DNA of 64,000 bases. Origin: Chaenocephalus aceratus (taxonomy: Eukaryota; Chordata; Actinopteri; Perciformes; Channichthyidae). The notes below the pieces were generated by a model that did not search any database, was not told where the DNA came from, and saw only the letters and a program-made list of their open reading frames with translations. Both the position numbers and the translations under genes were made by a program. The stretch covers positions 31,279,023 through 31,343,022 of the forward strand of contig CM043797.1 of the NCBI GenBank assembly GCA_023974075.1. The letters are read 5' to 3'. Positions 12,001 through 23,981 of this stretch are shown here, piece by piece (within the stretch, counting starts at the first letter, position 1; each line of letters starts with the position of its first letter).

Positions 12001-13210
12001 GTTATTTTGGCCCTCTTCTTCTCCCACATTCCACATCGCAGAAACTCCGTTCAAACATCAAAACGTTCAGCTCGGTCGGGAATCGATGGCTGTTACTTTT
12101 CTCATTCATAACTTTCATAATCCCCGAGATATAGCCCATAATTCATCACATTTTTAACATTTTAACTTTAACATTGCGCAGCTCATTAAGGCAGAGTGCG
12201 TGATGTCAGAGTCCATTAAAGCCCATTATAATTTCAGGCTGATATTTCCTCACAGCAGCAGCCGCACACCTTTAGTTAATCTGCCAAAAAGGCCCGAAAG
12301 TACACAAAAAGCACACTTCAGATAGTCAAGGTCCTTGAGATGTTTCACGCTTTGAAATATCACCGATATCTGTTACGGTTCTTCAACAAAACGTTCACAT
12401 GTAACAGGTTTATCTCTCATTCAGAACAATGGACACCTTTGATCTCTGGACACCTCGTTAGCTCAAATATAAACACCTGTGTCATAGAACACAGGGTCAG
12501 GACTCCCTGGAAGAAGAGATCTTGTATCTCAATGGGACATTCCTGGATAAATAAAGGATAAATAAAATAAAATAAAATAAACACGATGATTTCATAACTC
12601 CAACAAACATGCTCAGAGCAGCAGACTTCAGATAATGGTTAATGGTCCTGCCCTCAACAGCTCTACGTCAATTATGGGGTGTCATCATATGCCCTCGCCA
12701 TGAAAGACGATGTCGCTTTACATTACATTACATGTGTGCTAACAGTCCAGCCGTGAAGACATCTACGGGACAGTTTTGAGATTTCTTCAAATGACGTTGC
12801 CATGGCAACACAATGCTCGCCATGAAACACGGTTTTCTCACAACTTCAGTGAAAATGTTCGAAACAGCCTAAAACTTCACAGGTTTGGTAACGATGCAGC
12901 CATCAACGCATCTTAGCGTATTATGGGGTGTCATCAAATGCCGTTGGCATGGCGACAGATCATTCGCCATCAAATTAGTTCCAAAGTTTGCAGTTCAAAT
13001 ATTCTGCTGCTTTTCCAAGCCTTTTTACTTTATTTTCTTCTCATCACACATTCAAGCCCCCAGTGTTCATGGATCATTTCAATCTAAATTCTTCACTTTT
13101 TTCTTACACATTACATTTCAGCATAGCAATTCAGCATCAGCTTTTCAGCATAAAGCATTCCCACTAGCAATTTCTTTAGGAATTGCATTCTCTAGTTCTG
13201 TTTGGATTCC
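12000..13210. repeat. probable interspersed repeat, class unknown
   Basis: Two related segments, 12672-12703 and 12920-12952, share 'ttatggggtgtcatca' followed by 'atgcc' and a 'gccatg' variant. The perfect palindrome gttgccatggcaac lies between them. The stretch 12060-12170 and the 'cagcat'-rich stretch 13117-13160 have the look of common fish repeat families, but I cannot define ends, TIRs or a target duplication. An inserted LINE tail lies inside at 12503-12585. Confidence 0.35.
12503..12585 (+). mobile_element. LINE 3' tail fragment (Rex1/CR1-like)
   Basis: The sequence 'agaagagatcttgtatctca', then 'atgggacattcctggataaa' and 'aataaaggataaataaaa', parallels the 3' UTR terminus of the copy ending at 3229. 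It ends in an (AATAA)n-like tail, so it is a 3' end with no coding part. Confidence 0.7.
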
Positions 13211-14967
13211 AACCAAATCCAACAGAAAACATCTGTGTATAAACACTCAATTTTAATTTACAAGCTATTCACACAAATTCATTGTATTTGGTGAGGAATG
13301 CATGAAATAAGGAATCCTATGAACATTTTTCAGGTGTTTATGTTTCAGTGAGCAAACGAGATGGGGCCAAGACCTGAGGGATAGATGTCATTTCCTTCAT
13401 ATCTGGTGGTGGAAATGATTTAAAATACAGTCTATTTCACAGGCCGCTGGGTGAAGTGGGGCCATCACGGCACATACCTAAGCTTTACTCATTCTCAATC
13501 AAACACTTCACTTTGCAATGATGCACAAGAAGATGAACCCACACTAAATTACACTGTGGAATGGGTGCATTTATCAGGGGTGGATGCTGTGGGTGTGGTG
13601 TTATTTGGCTTTGTATGTGTATATGAGGGGTCACTGCTGCGGTTGATGTGTGTGCGTGAGAACAATGTGTGTGCAATTGCATGTGCAAGCAAGTGTGTAT
13701 GATTATGTGGGCGATCACAGATGGTTGGTGTTATTTTGCTGACTTTGTAATACTTTAAACATGCGGAAACTTATCTCACAGGTAAAATATGCCGCTGAAG
13801 CAAGCAGCAAAGTCATAGCGGAGTTTTTTTTTATCAGTACTGCACAGTGCTTTATCTTACACCATATGCGCTGAAGTGTGTTGCCGGAGAACGCTTTAAG
13901 TATTTGCTGCAGCTTTACTCAGCCAGGCCTTCATCACTCATTACACTGAACACATACAGAGGAAAGTCCATGCAATTTAGGAATGAAGTTGACACATAAT
14001 GGGTATAATGAAATCAAGATGTGATTATTTTAACTCTAATTAGTGTAATTTTCCAAATCACATAATCAACCATGAAGCTTGAACATTAGAATCTATACTA
14101 ACTATAATTTGCTTTAAAATGTTGCAGATTTTATGCTTTGTGTCAATGATATATTAAACATACTCAAGCAGATCACTGATTTAGAAGTGGAACACAAATA
14201 GCCCGTGTCAAAGGAACAATGTCTGATTTGCTCACTGTAAGTACATGTACTCCTCCGAGATGTGCTCTTGCTCCTCTGTTCTCCTTTTACACGCTTACAT
14301 TTATGTTAACACAATTTAAAGTAGGTTTTTGCATGTTTGCACAGAAACAGACCCCTTAAGTGAAGCTGAGTATATGATACTACAGTATGTGTTAAGGCAT
14401 TTTGCAAAAGTAGAAATGTGAAGATCAATGTTAATGAGACTAAATTAGTCCCACCACATATAATGTTGTCAAAGTAGATGTCAGATGATTATGAATGGAA
14501 AATATTAGATTTGTCAAAGAAATAGTCACATCCTGACTCCATTGTGAATACAAATATCCTCTCAGCATTGAGCATCCTCTTCTGTGAGAATGTGAGTGTT
14601 GTATTGATTGAGTACTGTAACAGCCATTGGACCAGTAGGTCCCCTACAGGGTCTCCTATATAATTTCCTCAGTCTGAGAGGTGGAAATATTCCATATCGG
14701 TACACAGGGTAGAAATACAAAAGTTTACAATTTCCTGATTTCTTTAGTAAAACATTTAATATGCTTAAAATGAAATCAGGACCCAAGCGATGGAATTCAT
14801 TGGTTTGCTAATTACTTCCTTCACATGTGCGCTTGCTAGCAAACCCTTGCTCTCTCACAAACAGCACACACCTACACACTCTTGAAAACATGGGCATGAC
14901 AAAACAATCAAATTTAAACAATTATAGCCACAAGAGGGAACATAGTTTGAAGACACAGTTCAAAATA
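13211..14967. other. unannotated DNA
   Basis: No gene recognised. The open frame at 13451-13702 and its antisense shadow lack recognisable domains. Confidence 0.4.
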
Positions 14968-15348
14968 CAAATCCAATCCAATCCAATCCACTTTATTTAT
15001 ATAGCACAGTTTAAAAACAGAGGGTTTGCCAAAGTGCTTTACAATGAACATAACATTATAATAAAATATAATATTACACGAATAGATAAAAAGCACACAT
15101 AAGAAAAGATAAAAAAGCACACATAAGAATAAATACAAGGCACATAAAGGCTATGGACAGACAGTAAAAGCATATAAATATAGCTCAGACTGACTGGTAA
15201 GCGAGGGAAAATAGGTGGGTTTTTAGGCGGGACTTAAAAGCTTCAAGAGTGGGCGACAATTTAACATGAGGGGGCAGGTCGTTCCAGAGCCTGGGGACTA
15301 CCGATGAGAACGCTCGGTCTCCCCTGGTCTTTTTCTTTGTTTTTGAGA

Positions 15349-16161
15349 CTACAAGCAGCAGCTGATCAGCCGTAAGAGGTCGGAGATGTACTCTGGGGCC
15401 AGCCCATTAAGAGATTTAAAAACAAACAATAACATCTTAAAATGGACTCTAAAATGGACAGGAAGCCAGTGGAGTGAAGCCAGAACTGGTGTGATGTGGT
15501 CAAACTTGCGGGTTCCTGTAAGCAGCCGCGCCGCAGCGTTTTGTACAAGCTGCAGGCGGGCCAGCGAAGTCTTATTTAGGCCGGCATAAAGTGCATTACA
15601 ATAATCTAAACGAGTTGAAACAAAGGCATGAATTACACGCTCAAAGTTTAAGAAGGATAAAACCGGTTTGATTTTGGACAGGAGCCTCAAGTGATAAAAA
15701 CTGGATTTAACCACAGAGTTTATCTGTTTATCTAATTTAAAAGCACTGTCGATTTTGACACCCAGATTTGTGACCATGGGTTTTGCATACTGTTGCAGGG
15801 AACCCAGGTCAATGGAAGGGACATCACCATTTGGTCCCAACACAATTACCTCCGTTTTGCTCTCATTTATATTTAAAAAGTTTAGCGCCATCCAGGCCTT
15901 TATGTCATTAAGACAGTCAACCAGGGGCATCAGAGAGCTAGTGTTTTTTCTTAGGGGTAGATATAATTGGGAGTCGTCCGCATAAAGGTGGTAGGAGATG
16001 CCATATTTTCTAAAAATCAGTCCATGGGGGAGAAGGTATAAGGAAAATAAAATAGGCCCCAAAATAGAACCTTGGGGAACTCCACAGGATAAGGGGGCAG
16101 AAGAGGATGTAAAGTCACCAAGCGTAACAGAGAAAGATCTCTCAAATAGGACCTGAACCAC
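15349..16161 (-). pseudogene. L2 reverse transcriptase, C-terminal half
   Basis: A 270-codon open frame on the minus strand. It contains GVPQGSILGPILFSLYLLP and the catalytic YADDSQLY (plus-strand 15970-15984), then LGVKIDSAF, LDYCNALYAGL, LQNAAARLLTG-like sequence and LHWLPV, all typical of L2 LINE polymerases. It ends with LRLISCCL, short of the usual terminus. It is separated from its N-terminal half by a small minisatellite expansion. Confidence 0.88.
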
Positions 16162-16185
16162 TCTAAGGCAGCGCCCCTGATACCC

Positions 16186-16246
16186 ACACCTTATCTATCT
16201 TATCTTATCTTATTCACACCTATCTTATCCACACCTATCTAGACGA
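16186..16246. repeat. GATAAGATAGGTGTG-like minisatellite inside L2 ORF
   Basis: On the plus strand, ttatc/cttatcttat and 'cacacctatct' units alternate several times. The surrounding minus-strand protein reads RLDR before and GIRGAALEWF-like sequence after, so the array has expanded within reverse transcriptase codons and broken the frame. Confidence 0.75.
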
Positions 16247-16584
16247 GAGATAAGGATGGAGTGGTCAATCGTATCAAAAGCAGCTGTGAGGTCTAAGAGC
16301 ATAAGGATGGCAGAGTCACCAGAGTCTGCAGTGACCAGGAGGTCATTGAACACTCTTAGAAGGGCAGACTCAGTACTGTGGAGCGCTTTAAAACCGGATT
16401 GAAAAATATCAAAAATATTGTGTGCATGTATAAAAGACTGCAGCTGTAAGAGTACGGTTTTCTCCAATATCTTTGAAATAAAAGGAAGCTTCGAGATGGG
16501 TCTGTAATTAGAGAAGACAGAAGTGTCCAGATTAGTTTTCTTTATCAGGGGTGCCACAACCGCTTGTTTGAAATAAACTGGCAC
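16225..16584 (-). pseudogene. L2 reverse transcriptase, N-terminal half
   Basis: A 119-codon minus-strand frame with AVVAPLIKK, NYRPISKLPFISKILEK, FQSGFKALHSTESALL and [15 protein letters not shown], the early reverse transcriptase motifs of L2-clade LINEs. It runs into the minisatellite at its C-terminal end. The endonuclease is missing because of 5' truncation. Confidence 0.88.
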
Positions 16585-17725
16585 AGAACCGGACTCTAGG
16601 CTGCTATTTATAATGTTATGGACATTAGGTCCAATAGTGTCCCATACCTCTTTAAAAAGTCGAGGAGGGACTGGATGAGGGTTTTAATTTAGCAACAATG
16701 TCACTGAGTGATGACAACGACACAGGTCCAAACTGCTGGAAGACAGCAGTGCATGTGAAGTCGATGGAGGGGTCAAAAGAGGGTGGTGAGATACTGGCTC
16801 TAATAGTGGACAAAACACTATATCATCACCATGTCGATAATACAAAACATGCTTGAACGTGCACCCACACACCAAAAAGTTACCCACCCTCCCTGCAGCC
16901 TTACAGTGCCCTAGGTTTTTCTCTGAGTATGTTTCATGATCTATAGGATAATATTACTTTGCATTTAACATTTTGTCTGCGTGACGGTCATTTGTAGTGA
17001 GAAGAAGACACACAATTGTCAGGCCAGATCAGGTGCATCTGCCAAAAAGCACTTGTCACCTTCAAACCAGAGGTAAGTATAGCATGCCAAAGCCCAGCTG
17101 AACAGCTTCCCTCCATCTGGGCTAAATGTACACTTAAATTCTCTCACATTCTCAAAAGAGTTGAGCAGGGGCAAAGGTATAACACGGATGAGGTTAAAAT
17201 CCAAAGGGACCTCATGAATATGACTCTGATCATTAGTATTGCCAATGTTCCAGGTTAAGGTCAGCTTCACTACTGACCTCTGATCAGAAACATGGTAAAA
17301 CAGAAGATGAATCAACCCATCCTTATTCATGTCATCGTTCCACATATATAAGAATATGGCATAACATATAGATGAATCATCATTCACTTAATGATTACAT
17401 TATTAGTATGAAGCCGATGCAGAACACATCCTGCACTAGGAACATATTTGTATTCGGGACATAAGAAAATGGATTTAGATTCACTGAGATTGATACCAGC
17501 TCAAGGATCAAATACGCTTATATTGATTTTGAAATAATTTATGAACAAACAACACATGCTAAAGTTAATTCAGAAAATAATGTATTGATTTGCAACAGTG
17601 TTGAGGAAAAAATAACCTCCCACACATTTCTGGCTGTAGTACTGCAGCATTCAGATGAAATGTGACTATCAACAGATGCAACCAGTTCAGGACAGGTTCA
17701 TGCTGGCAATCTAAAATACAGCATA

Positions 17726-17748
17726 GGGGGGGGGGGGGGGGGGGGGGG
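17726..17748. repeat. poly-G homopolymer (23 G)
   Basis: An uninterrupted run of 23 G. Its length is prone to sequencing error. Confidence 0.9.
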
Positions 17749-18847
17749 AAGTCGTGTTCGTGGCAAGCTTCTGTCAAATCAAGTCAATCTCAAGTCTGTA
17801 TAACCGCAGTGTGGAATATGCAGTCAGACATGCTCTCTGTACACCCATCGGTAACAGAAGGAGAAACCACACTTTCAGGGCTAGTTTCTATCAAATGAAC
17901 CAAGCTCCAAACTCTGCATATTACCACTATTTTAGATAGGCCTTCAGCCACGGTTAGGTGATCTCTTAAAGCATTCCTCCGCCTCCACTTTCTGGGGTGC
18001 CTTAGTCCATTTATATTTACTCTACAGCGCCCAAGAGACTGTGATAAAAAATATCTAGCCAAGCGTTGAAGTGCCTGGAGGGTCGAAAAACCCTGTTTTC
18101 TGTAGATGTATCAAGTCAGTAAGTGTGTCTGTGAATGTCTTTACCCGGCTTCTCCGTGTGCACGTACTAGCGGCCTATGCTAAGGCATTGTGTTGAGTGT
18201 ACATCAGCTTGTCTACAATTCCATTTCTAACTGATAACTCCTTCAACACCTTTTACTCTCCTCTTCCATCCTTCACACCTCATCCATAATTCATGGAGCA
18301 TGCAACCGAAGGGACCAAGATGTAAAATTCAAGGCTTGTGACTCGGAAAGGAATAGGTGCACGGATGGCCCTTTACGTCTTTTCTCATGATGTTAAAATC
18401 ATTTCTTCTCCATTAGCCGGTACACTGCCCTGTAACGTATGCTCGCATGTACAATAATGAATACGTTATAGTTATATGGCAGAGTGGAGGTTGAGTCAGT
18501 GCATGACGCTTTATTAGTGTCTTTGCAGAGATTTGCATTACTTTACAAGAGTGTGTGGGTTAGAAATGCAAACTCCTATATTTCTAATTAGATATGGAAT
18601 CAGTACTTAATTCAACAGTAAGTCAGGCAGGATGAAGAATGTCATCTTTATGCAACGAGCAGGTGTGTGAAATGCCAAATATATTTATAATGTTTGATTG
18701 CTGCACTGGTGTCCTAGAACATTTATAATGGCATCTGCAATCAGCCTTTTAAGGTTTGGGAAAGCAATACAATAACTGTGTTAAACATATATGAGAAAAC
18801 AACTTTTCTTACATATTCACTTTTGACAAATATCCATGTGGACATGA

Positions 18848-19027
18848 TTCCACAGTCAGAGGATCAGGGTCAGAGCAGCGGGCAGGAAACAGAGCTTTAG
18901 ACAGAAGCCTGTGGAGCAGTACAATGTCTTCCCTAAGGCCACATCCGACTGGGTGGACACTGACAGTGACCCTCTTACCTTCAAGACAATACAGTCTACT
19001 GCCCCGGCATCACCACAGGAATTTTAA
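18848..19027 (+). other. protein-like stop-to-stop frame, unidentified
   Basis: A 59-codon frame with no ATG at its start, between TGA (18845-18847) and TAA (19025-19027). It reads RAAGRKQSFRQKPVEQY and then SDWVDTDSDPLTFKTIQS. The amino-acid composition is more protein-like than neighbouring chance frames. I do not recognise the family. It could be a decayed exon or chance; no convincing splice sites support it. Confidence 0.15.
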
Positions 19028-20179
19028 ACAATTCTTTTTTGTATGGGATGTGAATGTCCACTCTGAGAACATATCTCCTCCTTTCTCAATTTGTAACAAA
19101 AAACCCTGATTTCTGAAGTGATCTAATCAGCAAACTATTTGAAAATCACATACCATCATCTCGCACAACAATGAACTCTTGCACTTACATTCTAATCAAG
19201 GTTCAAGGTTCTATATTGTCAAACTAACATAGCTACAGAGTAATTATGTCGTTGAAAATCTTAGGTCACTTCTTTACAAGAGTTTTGAAGGCAAAGCTTC
19301 AAATTTATTTTCGAAATATGCCTTCTGTTGACGATTAAAGGACATGACAAAACACTGACGATAACAGCTTATCTCAACAGTTTGCAGTCTTCTTCCCTTT
19401 ATCCTGCCTGATGTAAAGAAGGAGATCACTGTAACATTAATGTCAAAAATAATTGTTCGCACTAACTTTCATGTAGCCTCATCAGTCAACTGGCAGGAAA
19501 TAATTAATTCCATCTGTCGGCTATCCAAAGTGGTTTACATATTTGATATGCGGGCTACAGGAGTGGAGCCGAGGCCCATGAGAGAGTCAGGCTTGACAAG
19601 CCCCAGCTCCACATGACTGCATTTAATTAGGAGGGATGCTGAGAGGATGTGGGGGCGGTGCTTATGTTAACTGATTTCCCTCTCTAATCAGTGCTAATCT
19701 CCAGTCATTTTCACAGCACAATGCCGGCTCATTCATGAACTCAAATTAATAAGTGACAAAAAAAGTGCAGGCTGGTTCAAGTCTGGCAATATGATTTGTA
19801 AGTCCTATCTCTTCCCATCTCGCTTTCCTCAATTATTTCATCTGCAACTCTCGAGGGTGGACAATTCTGAGTGAAGAATGTGTGTGTGTGGTATGATAGA
19901 AAAACACTGTAACATACAGTATGTGTGTATTGAGGGTTAGGGGAAAAGGTTAATTACATTTGCTGGTATTGGATATTGCATTAGGGGTATAATTATATGT
20001 GTACTGGATATTCTGTCTCTCATCTGTCAGGGATTTAAGCTAATAGCAGCTTCGGTTTAGAGGGCAATAATGTTTCCAGATGCATTTTACATTTTGAAAC
20101 AGACAGGCAGTGCAAGTGTCGGATAGAGACAGAGAGAAGATGTTTTTTTTTTTACAGTAAATAAGACTACTTTCTTTAA

Positions 20180-20890
20180 AGGGGACCTATCATGCAAAAT
20201 GCACTTTTTGATGTATTTTATACATAAATATGTGTCCCCGGTGTGTTGGGGAACTCACGCAGCGTCAGAAAATAAAACCCTCTCTCTTTTCCTCCGTACC
20301 CAAATCTCTAAAAACGGGGGTACAACGGAGCTGATCCAGATTTGCGTCCGATATGATGTAATATCTGAAATGTTGACCCACGGCACTATCAGAAAGTTGC
20401 TGTCAGAAACAATGCCCGACTGTTTTGGACGTAATATGGTCGGTGTTTACATTAGCATCGCTAACACTCAGAGCTAACCTGTGCTGGAGAGCATGTGTGT
20501 GGAGAAGCAGGAAGTAAAAAGGAACTCACCTTGTGGTGTAACCGGCAAGAGAGAAATCCTTTGAGCTCCAGACTGTTTCAGTCATAATCCTTGATAATCC
20601 ATGATATGGCGTTTCATCACGGCAGTATTTAGTTTAGACAGTAGCTGCCGGGTCCCGCGTGAGCTCAGCCTCCTCCTTTTTTATTTTTCATCAATTTTTT
20701 ATTTTTTTAAAGCTTTATACCCAAAATTAGCACTTTTGAAACAGGAAGTGAAATAGAGGGATATGAGGCATGGCTAGAATGGGTGATCTGTTTGGTATTT
20801 TGAACAAAACACTTCATAGAAATGTTTTTTATATATTTGTATATATCTGAGACCTATGCTATTGCCTAAAAATAGCATGATAGTTGCACT
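20180..20890. mobile_element. 711-bp non-autonomous TTAA element
   Basis: The left end AGGGGACCTATCATGC and the right end (reverse complement AGTGCAACTATCATGC) match at 12 of 16 positions. Both abut TTAA (20176-20179 and 20891-20894). This suits piggyBac/Kolobok-type transposition. No transposase is present; the 92-codon frame inside (20199-20477) has no known domain. It is a different family from the 382-bp MITE. Confidence 0.82.
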
Positions 20891-20894
20891 TTAA

Positions 20895-22910
20895 GGCAAG
20901 CGATGACTTGACTGTAATAATCTGAAAGCATTCCCTATATCCCTTTTGTCCTGGAATTAAGTGGAATTAGAGAGAGGAAGGAAATGAAACGAAATGCAGC
21001 AGGAAAGGCTGCAGCTGTTCAAATGAGGCAGCAATTGGTTTGGATACGTTGTAGGCTCTTGCCAAGGCTTGCTAGATTTGATCCAGGCTCGTTTGATGGG
21101 CTCAAAAAATATTCTTGCAGCGTCTTTGTACCTCTGACGTTGTAACATGAGAACAGGGTTTTCTGGGGCCTTGAGATGTTGCAAAAGAGAATGTATAAAG
21201 CGATGGTCAGGGAGCCAACAAAGACCATACTGAAAGTAATGCAAGCCAGAGACAGAGAGGCTCTCAAGTGAAGCCATATTTGGATGTAGGAGGCAGAGAA
21301 AGATGGCAGTAGAAGTGAGTAGAAACAGAGAGAAAGAGAGAGAGGCGGATAAAGTATGGCCATCTGCAGCGTTACTGAGGGGTGCTCTGCCAGGTTAAAT
21401 GAGGCAGGAGGCGGGGAATTTGGCGACACATCATAGGTATCATCCTGCACTTGTGTGCGTGTCTCTGCATGTGCAAGCATGCACGTGCACACACTAATAA
21501 TGTTAACATCGAGGTTGTAATAAAAGATACTCTGTCAAAGTAATTTCCTCTAGACTATGACCTTTCTCTTTGTTCCATGTCACAAACCTATGCTATTCAA
21601 ACGGTTCTGTTAAAAGATGAATGATTTAAAATGCGTTTTCAGTATACTGTGTCCTGTACATTGTGCTGTTGTAGCGTTTCTCTGCTAATGGCACAAACAC
21701 AATTTACTTTTGCTAAGTTAAAGCTGTAGTACTGTTTTATATATCTTATTTAACTTAAACATTAGATATTGAGCATGATGTTTGCTTTCTACAATGCTTT
21801 ACCCATGTGTGTCCTGGGGTTATTAACTAATTTAAATAATATTGGTCTTATTTTCACTCGTGTATTTTACCATGTATTTAAAAACTCCCATGTATTTGTA
21901 TTTATTTGTTTAATTTGTTGGTTGTGTTTGTTATTTCAGTTTAATTTCAATCCAAGTGTATCAAACCAAGAGTAAATTCATAATTTTAACATTTATCTCT
22001 GGTTGCTTGTTAGATATTATATGTTGATGATAAAATTACAAAATCATCAGTAATGTCAGAGTTTTTATCGCGGCCGTCTCTAGAGCTCTTGGTATTCGTG
22101 TATTGAAGTGTTGCTGCAATGATTAAGGTAGTATCTGAAGTCCAATAACAACCCATGGAAATGATTTCAATATCTATAAAAATAAGACCCAGGTTGAAGA
22201 CAATAAACAACCTTGAAATTGTCTGGAATGACTACAAGGCAAATGTTGAGCGCTTTCTTTTAATGCTAATCTGTTTCTGTGGCAGAATTGAAAAGGCACG
22301 CCACAGCATGTGTGAAGGTGAATGAGTCTGTTTGCTGCTGATTTAAAGAAGCAACAGAGTTGTTGTATTGTAATTGCCACTCTCTCATCTCAATTGGCAT
22401 TGCTTTGAATGAATGAACAAGCATGTAATACAATATCCACACATGGCATGAGCCTGAGTGTGAGCCTGTGTATTTGGGTGTTTACTGAAGGTCAGTCATG
22501 CTCTCCCATCCATGCAAATCCCCCAGGCACTTCTCACTACTCTCCCCAAAACACCATTACACGCACACAGACGTTTGGAGCGCAGCAAAGAATCTCTTCC
22601 TCCTTATGCCAAGACTGTGTCTATGTTGAAGCTGACAACACAACAGTCATTAATCCTTCTACCTGTGACTTTTTACAAACAGGATTAGCCCCAGTTTCCC
22701 CACTAAATTCCCCCTGAAATACCGGTAAATCCGGGGCTGCTGGCTGATCCACGGGCCATGGCCCTCACCCTCTGTTTCATGTCCTGAATACACTGCTGCT
22801 CTTATCTAAATGAACAGCTCTGCTACGGATGTGAAACACCTCTACGGTAGTTCTCAACTGAGCGCTCTTCAGCATGCCGCCATGTGAACAGAAAAGCAGG
22901 GTTGAATACA
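20895..22910. other. unannotated DNA
   Basis: No gene recognised. The minus-strand frame at 21019-21492 (157 codons) and its partner at 20957-21277 lack recognisable domains. Confidence 0.35.
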
Positions 22911-22918
22911 TGTATAAC

Positions 22919-23973
22919 CAGGGTTGGGAGGGTTACTTTGTAAATGTAATCAGTTACTGATTACTGAATAGATGGCTCTGAAAGTAATCCGAATACAGTT
23001 ACAGTTACGTGTCTTAAAACGTATTCAGATTTCTTTTAGATTACTTTTGGATTACTTTCTTTTTCCATAACAGGAGACACAAAAACCAAAAATGGAAACT
23101 GAACGTGTTTTTACTGTTTGGCTTATCAAGAGCACAACTGAAACATAACATCTGAAACGATGTAGCCTAACAACATAATAAACTTTTTGGGGATGCAGCT
23201 TGGTATGTGAGGAGTGAGGGACACGGTTTAGAAAGGGGGTGTCGCCTGTCCTGCCAGTGTTGGCAGGACATGAATTAAAATGTCGAACTCGGACTTCATT
23301 TTAAGGACATTTCGGCCAGGGGTGTAGAGCTATATTTGTTTAAGCACCGGATCGGCAAAACAGGAGAGTGTGTGCACCAGTCTGCCTTGATCTATGTATT
23401 CATGTCCGTGACACTCACAGTATCTGCTGCCCGCAGCTGTTTTATAGAAGGAACACCTCCTTCACTTCATGACATCTCTGCAGCACCAGGAGGCAGCGGG
23501 AGGGTTAACTCAGCCTCTGAGAAGAGGAGCTCGCAGTGCCTTTCACGCACCGCCTTTCACGTCACCGCACTGCCTTAATCATTAGTAAGGCTAAAGAGCG
23601 ACCGCAGGCTGATGTGTTTTAACCACACACACGCCTCTACACACACGTGATTTAAACGCAGATATTTGTTCCTCCATGTTTCGTTGCTATCGTTTCACTG
23701 AGCGGACCCGCCCTTTCTTTTTTAAAACGCTCCCTTTTTTGGTCCATCTGCGGGGGTAATAGGTTTTGTGCGCTGTGATGATTCGGCTGTGAGGAAATCT
23801 TTCCACCAATAATTCCAATAAGTAATCCAAAATGTATTCACTTCAGGTTTACGAAAGTAACTGTAATCAGATTACTCGTTGTTCAAATGTAACGGGAGCT
23901 GAATACAGTTACTTGATTTTTGTATTCTGATTACGTAACGCCGTTACATGTATTCCGTTACAACCCAACGCTG
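22919..23973. mobile_element. 1055-bp non-autonomous hAT-type element
   Basis: It is flanked by perfect 8-bp target duplications TGTATAAC at 22911-22918 and 23974-23981. The termini are CAGGGTTGGG and (reverse complement of the right end) CAGCGTTGGG, with 9 of 10 matching. Subterminal regions are rich in repeated 'gttac'/'gtaac'/'gattac' motifs on both strands, possible transposase-binding sites. The 8-bp duplication and CA(G) termini suit hAT. No transposase is present. Confidence 0.9.
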
Positions 23974-23981
23974 TGTATAAC

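Larger units (their letters stand above)
14968..16810 (-). mobile_element. L2-like LINE, 5'-truncated, minus strand
   Basis: Read on the minus strand, this gives reverse transcriptase coding sequence and then a 3' UTR ending in repeats of TTGGA (the plus strand begins 'ccaatccaatccaatcc' at 14977). The coding part is broken into two frames around 16165-16245. The 5' limit is approximate: the minus-strand sequence upstream of 16584 still looks LINE-derived but is frame-shifted. I did not find a target duplication. Confidence 0.85.
16811..20175. other. unannotated DNA
   Basis: No gene recognised. It contains a 23-base G homopolymer and a weak protein-like open stretch, listed separately. The part from about 19490 to 19780 is TAAT-rich and of non-repetitive character and could be conserved non-coding sequence, but that is only an impression. 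Confidence 0.35.

Noticed and set aside
20199..20477. 92-codon frame inside the 711-bp TTAA element as a transposase remnant
   Set aside because: No transposase motif; it overlaps the terminal repeat region.
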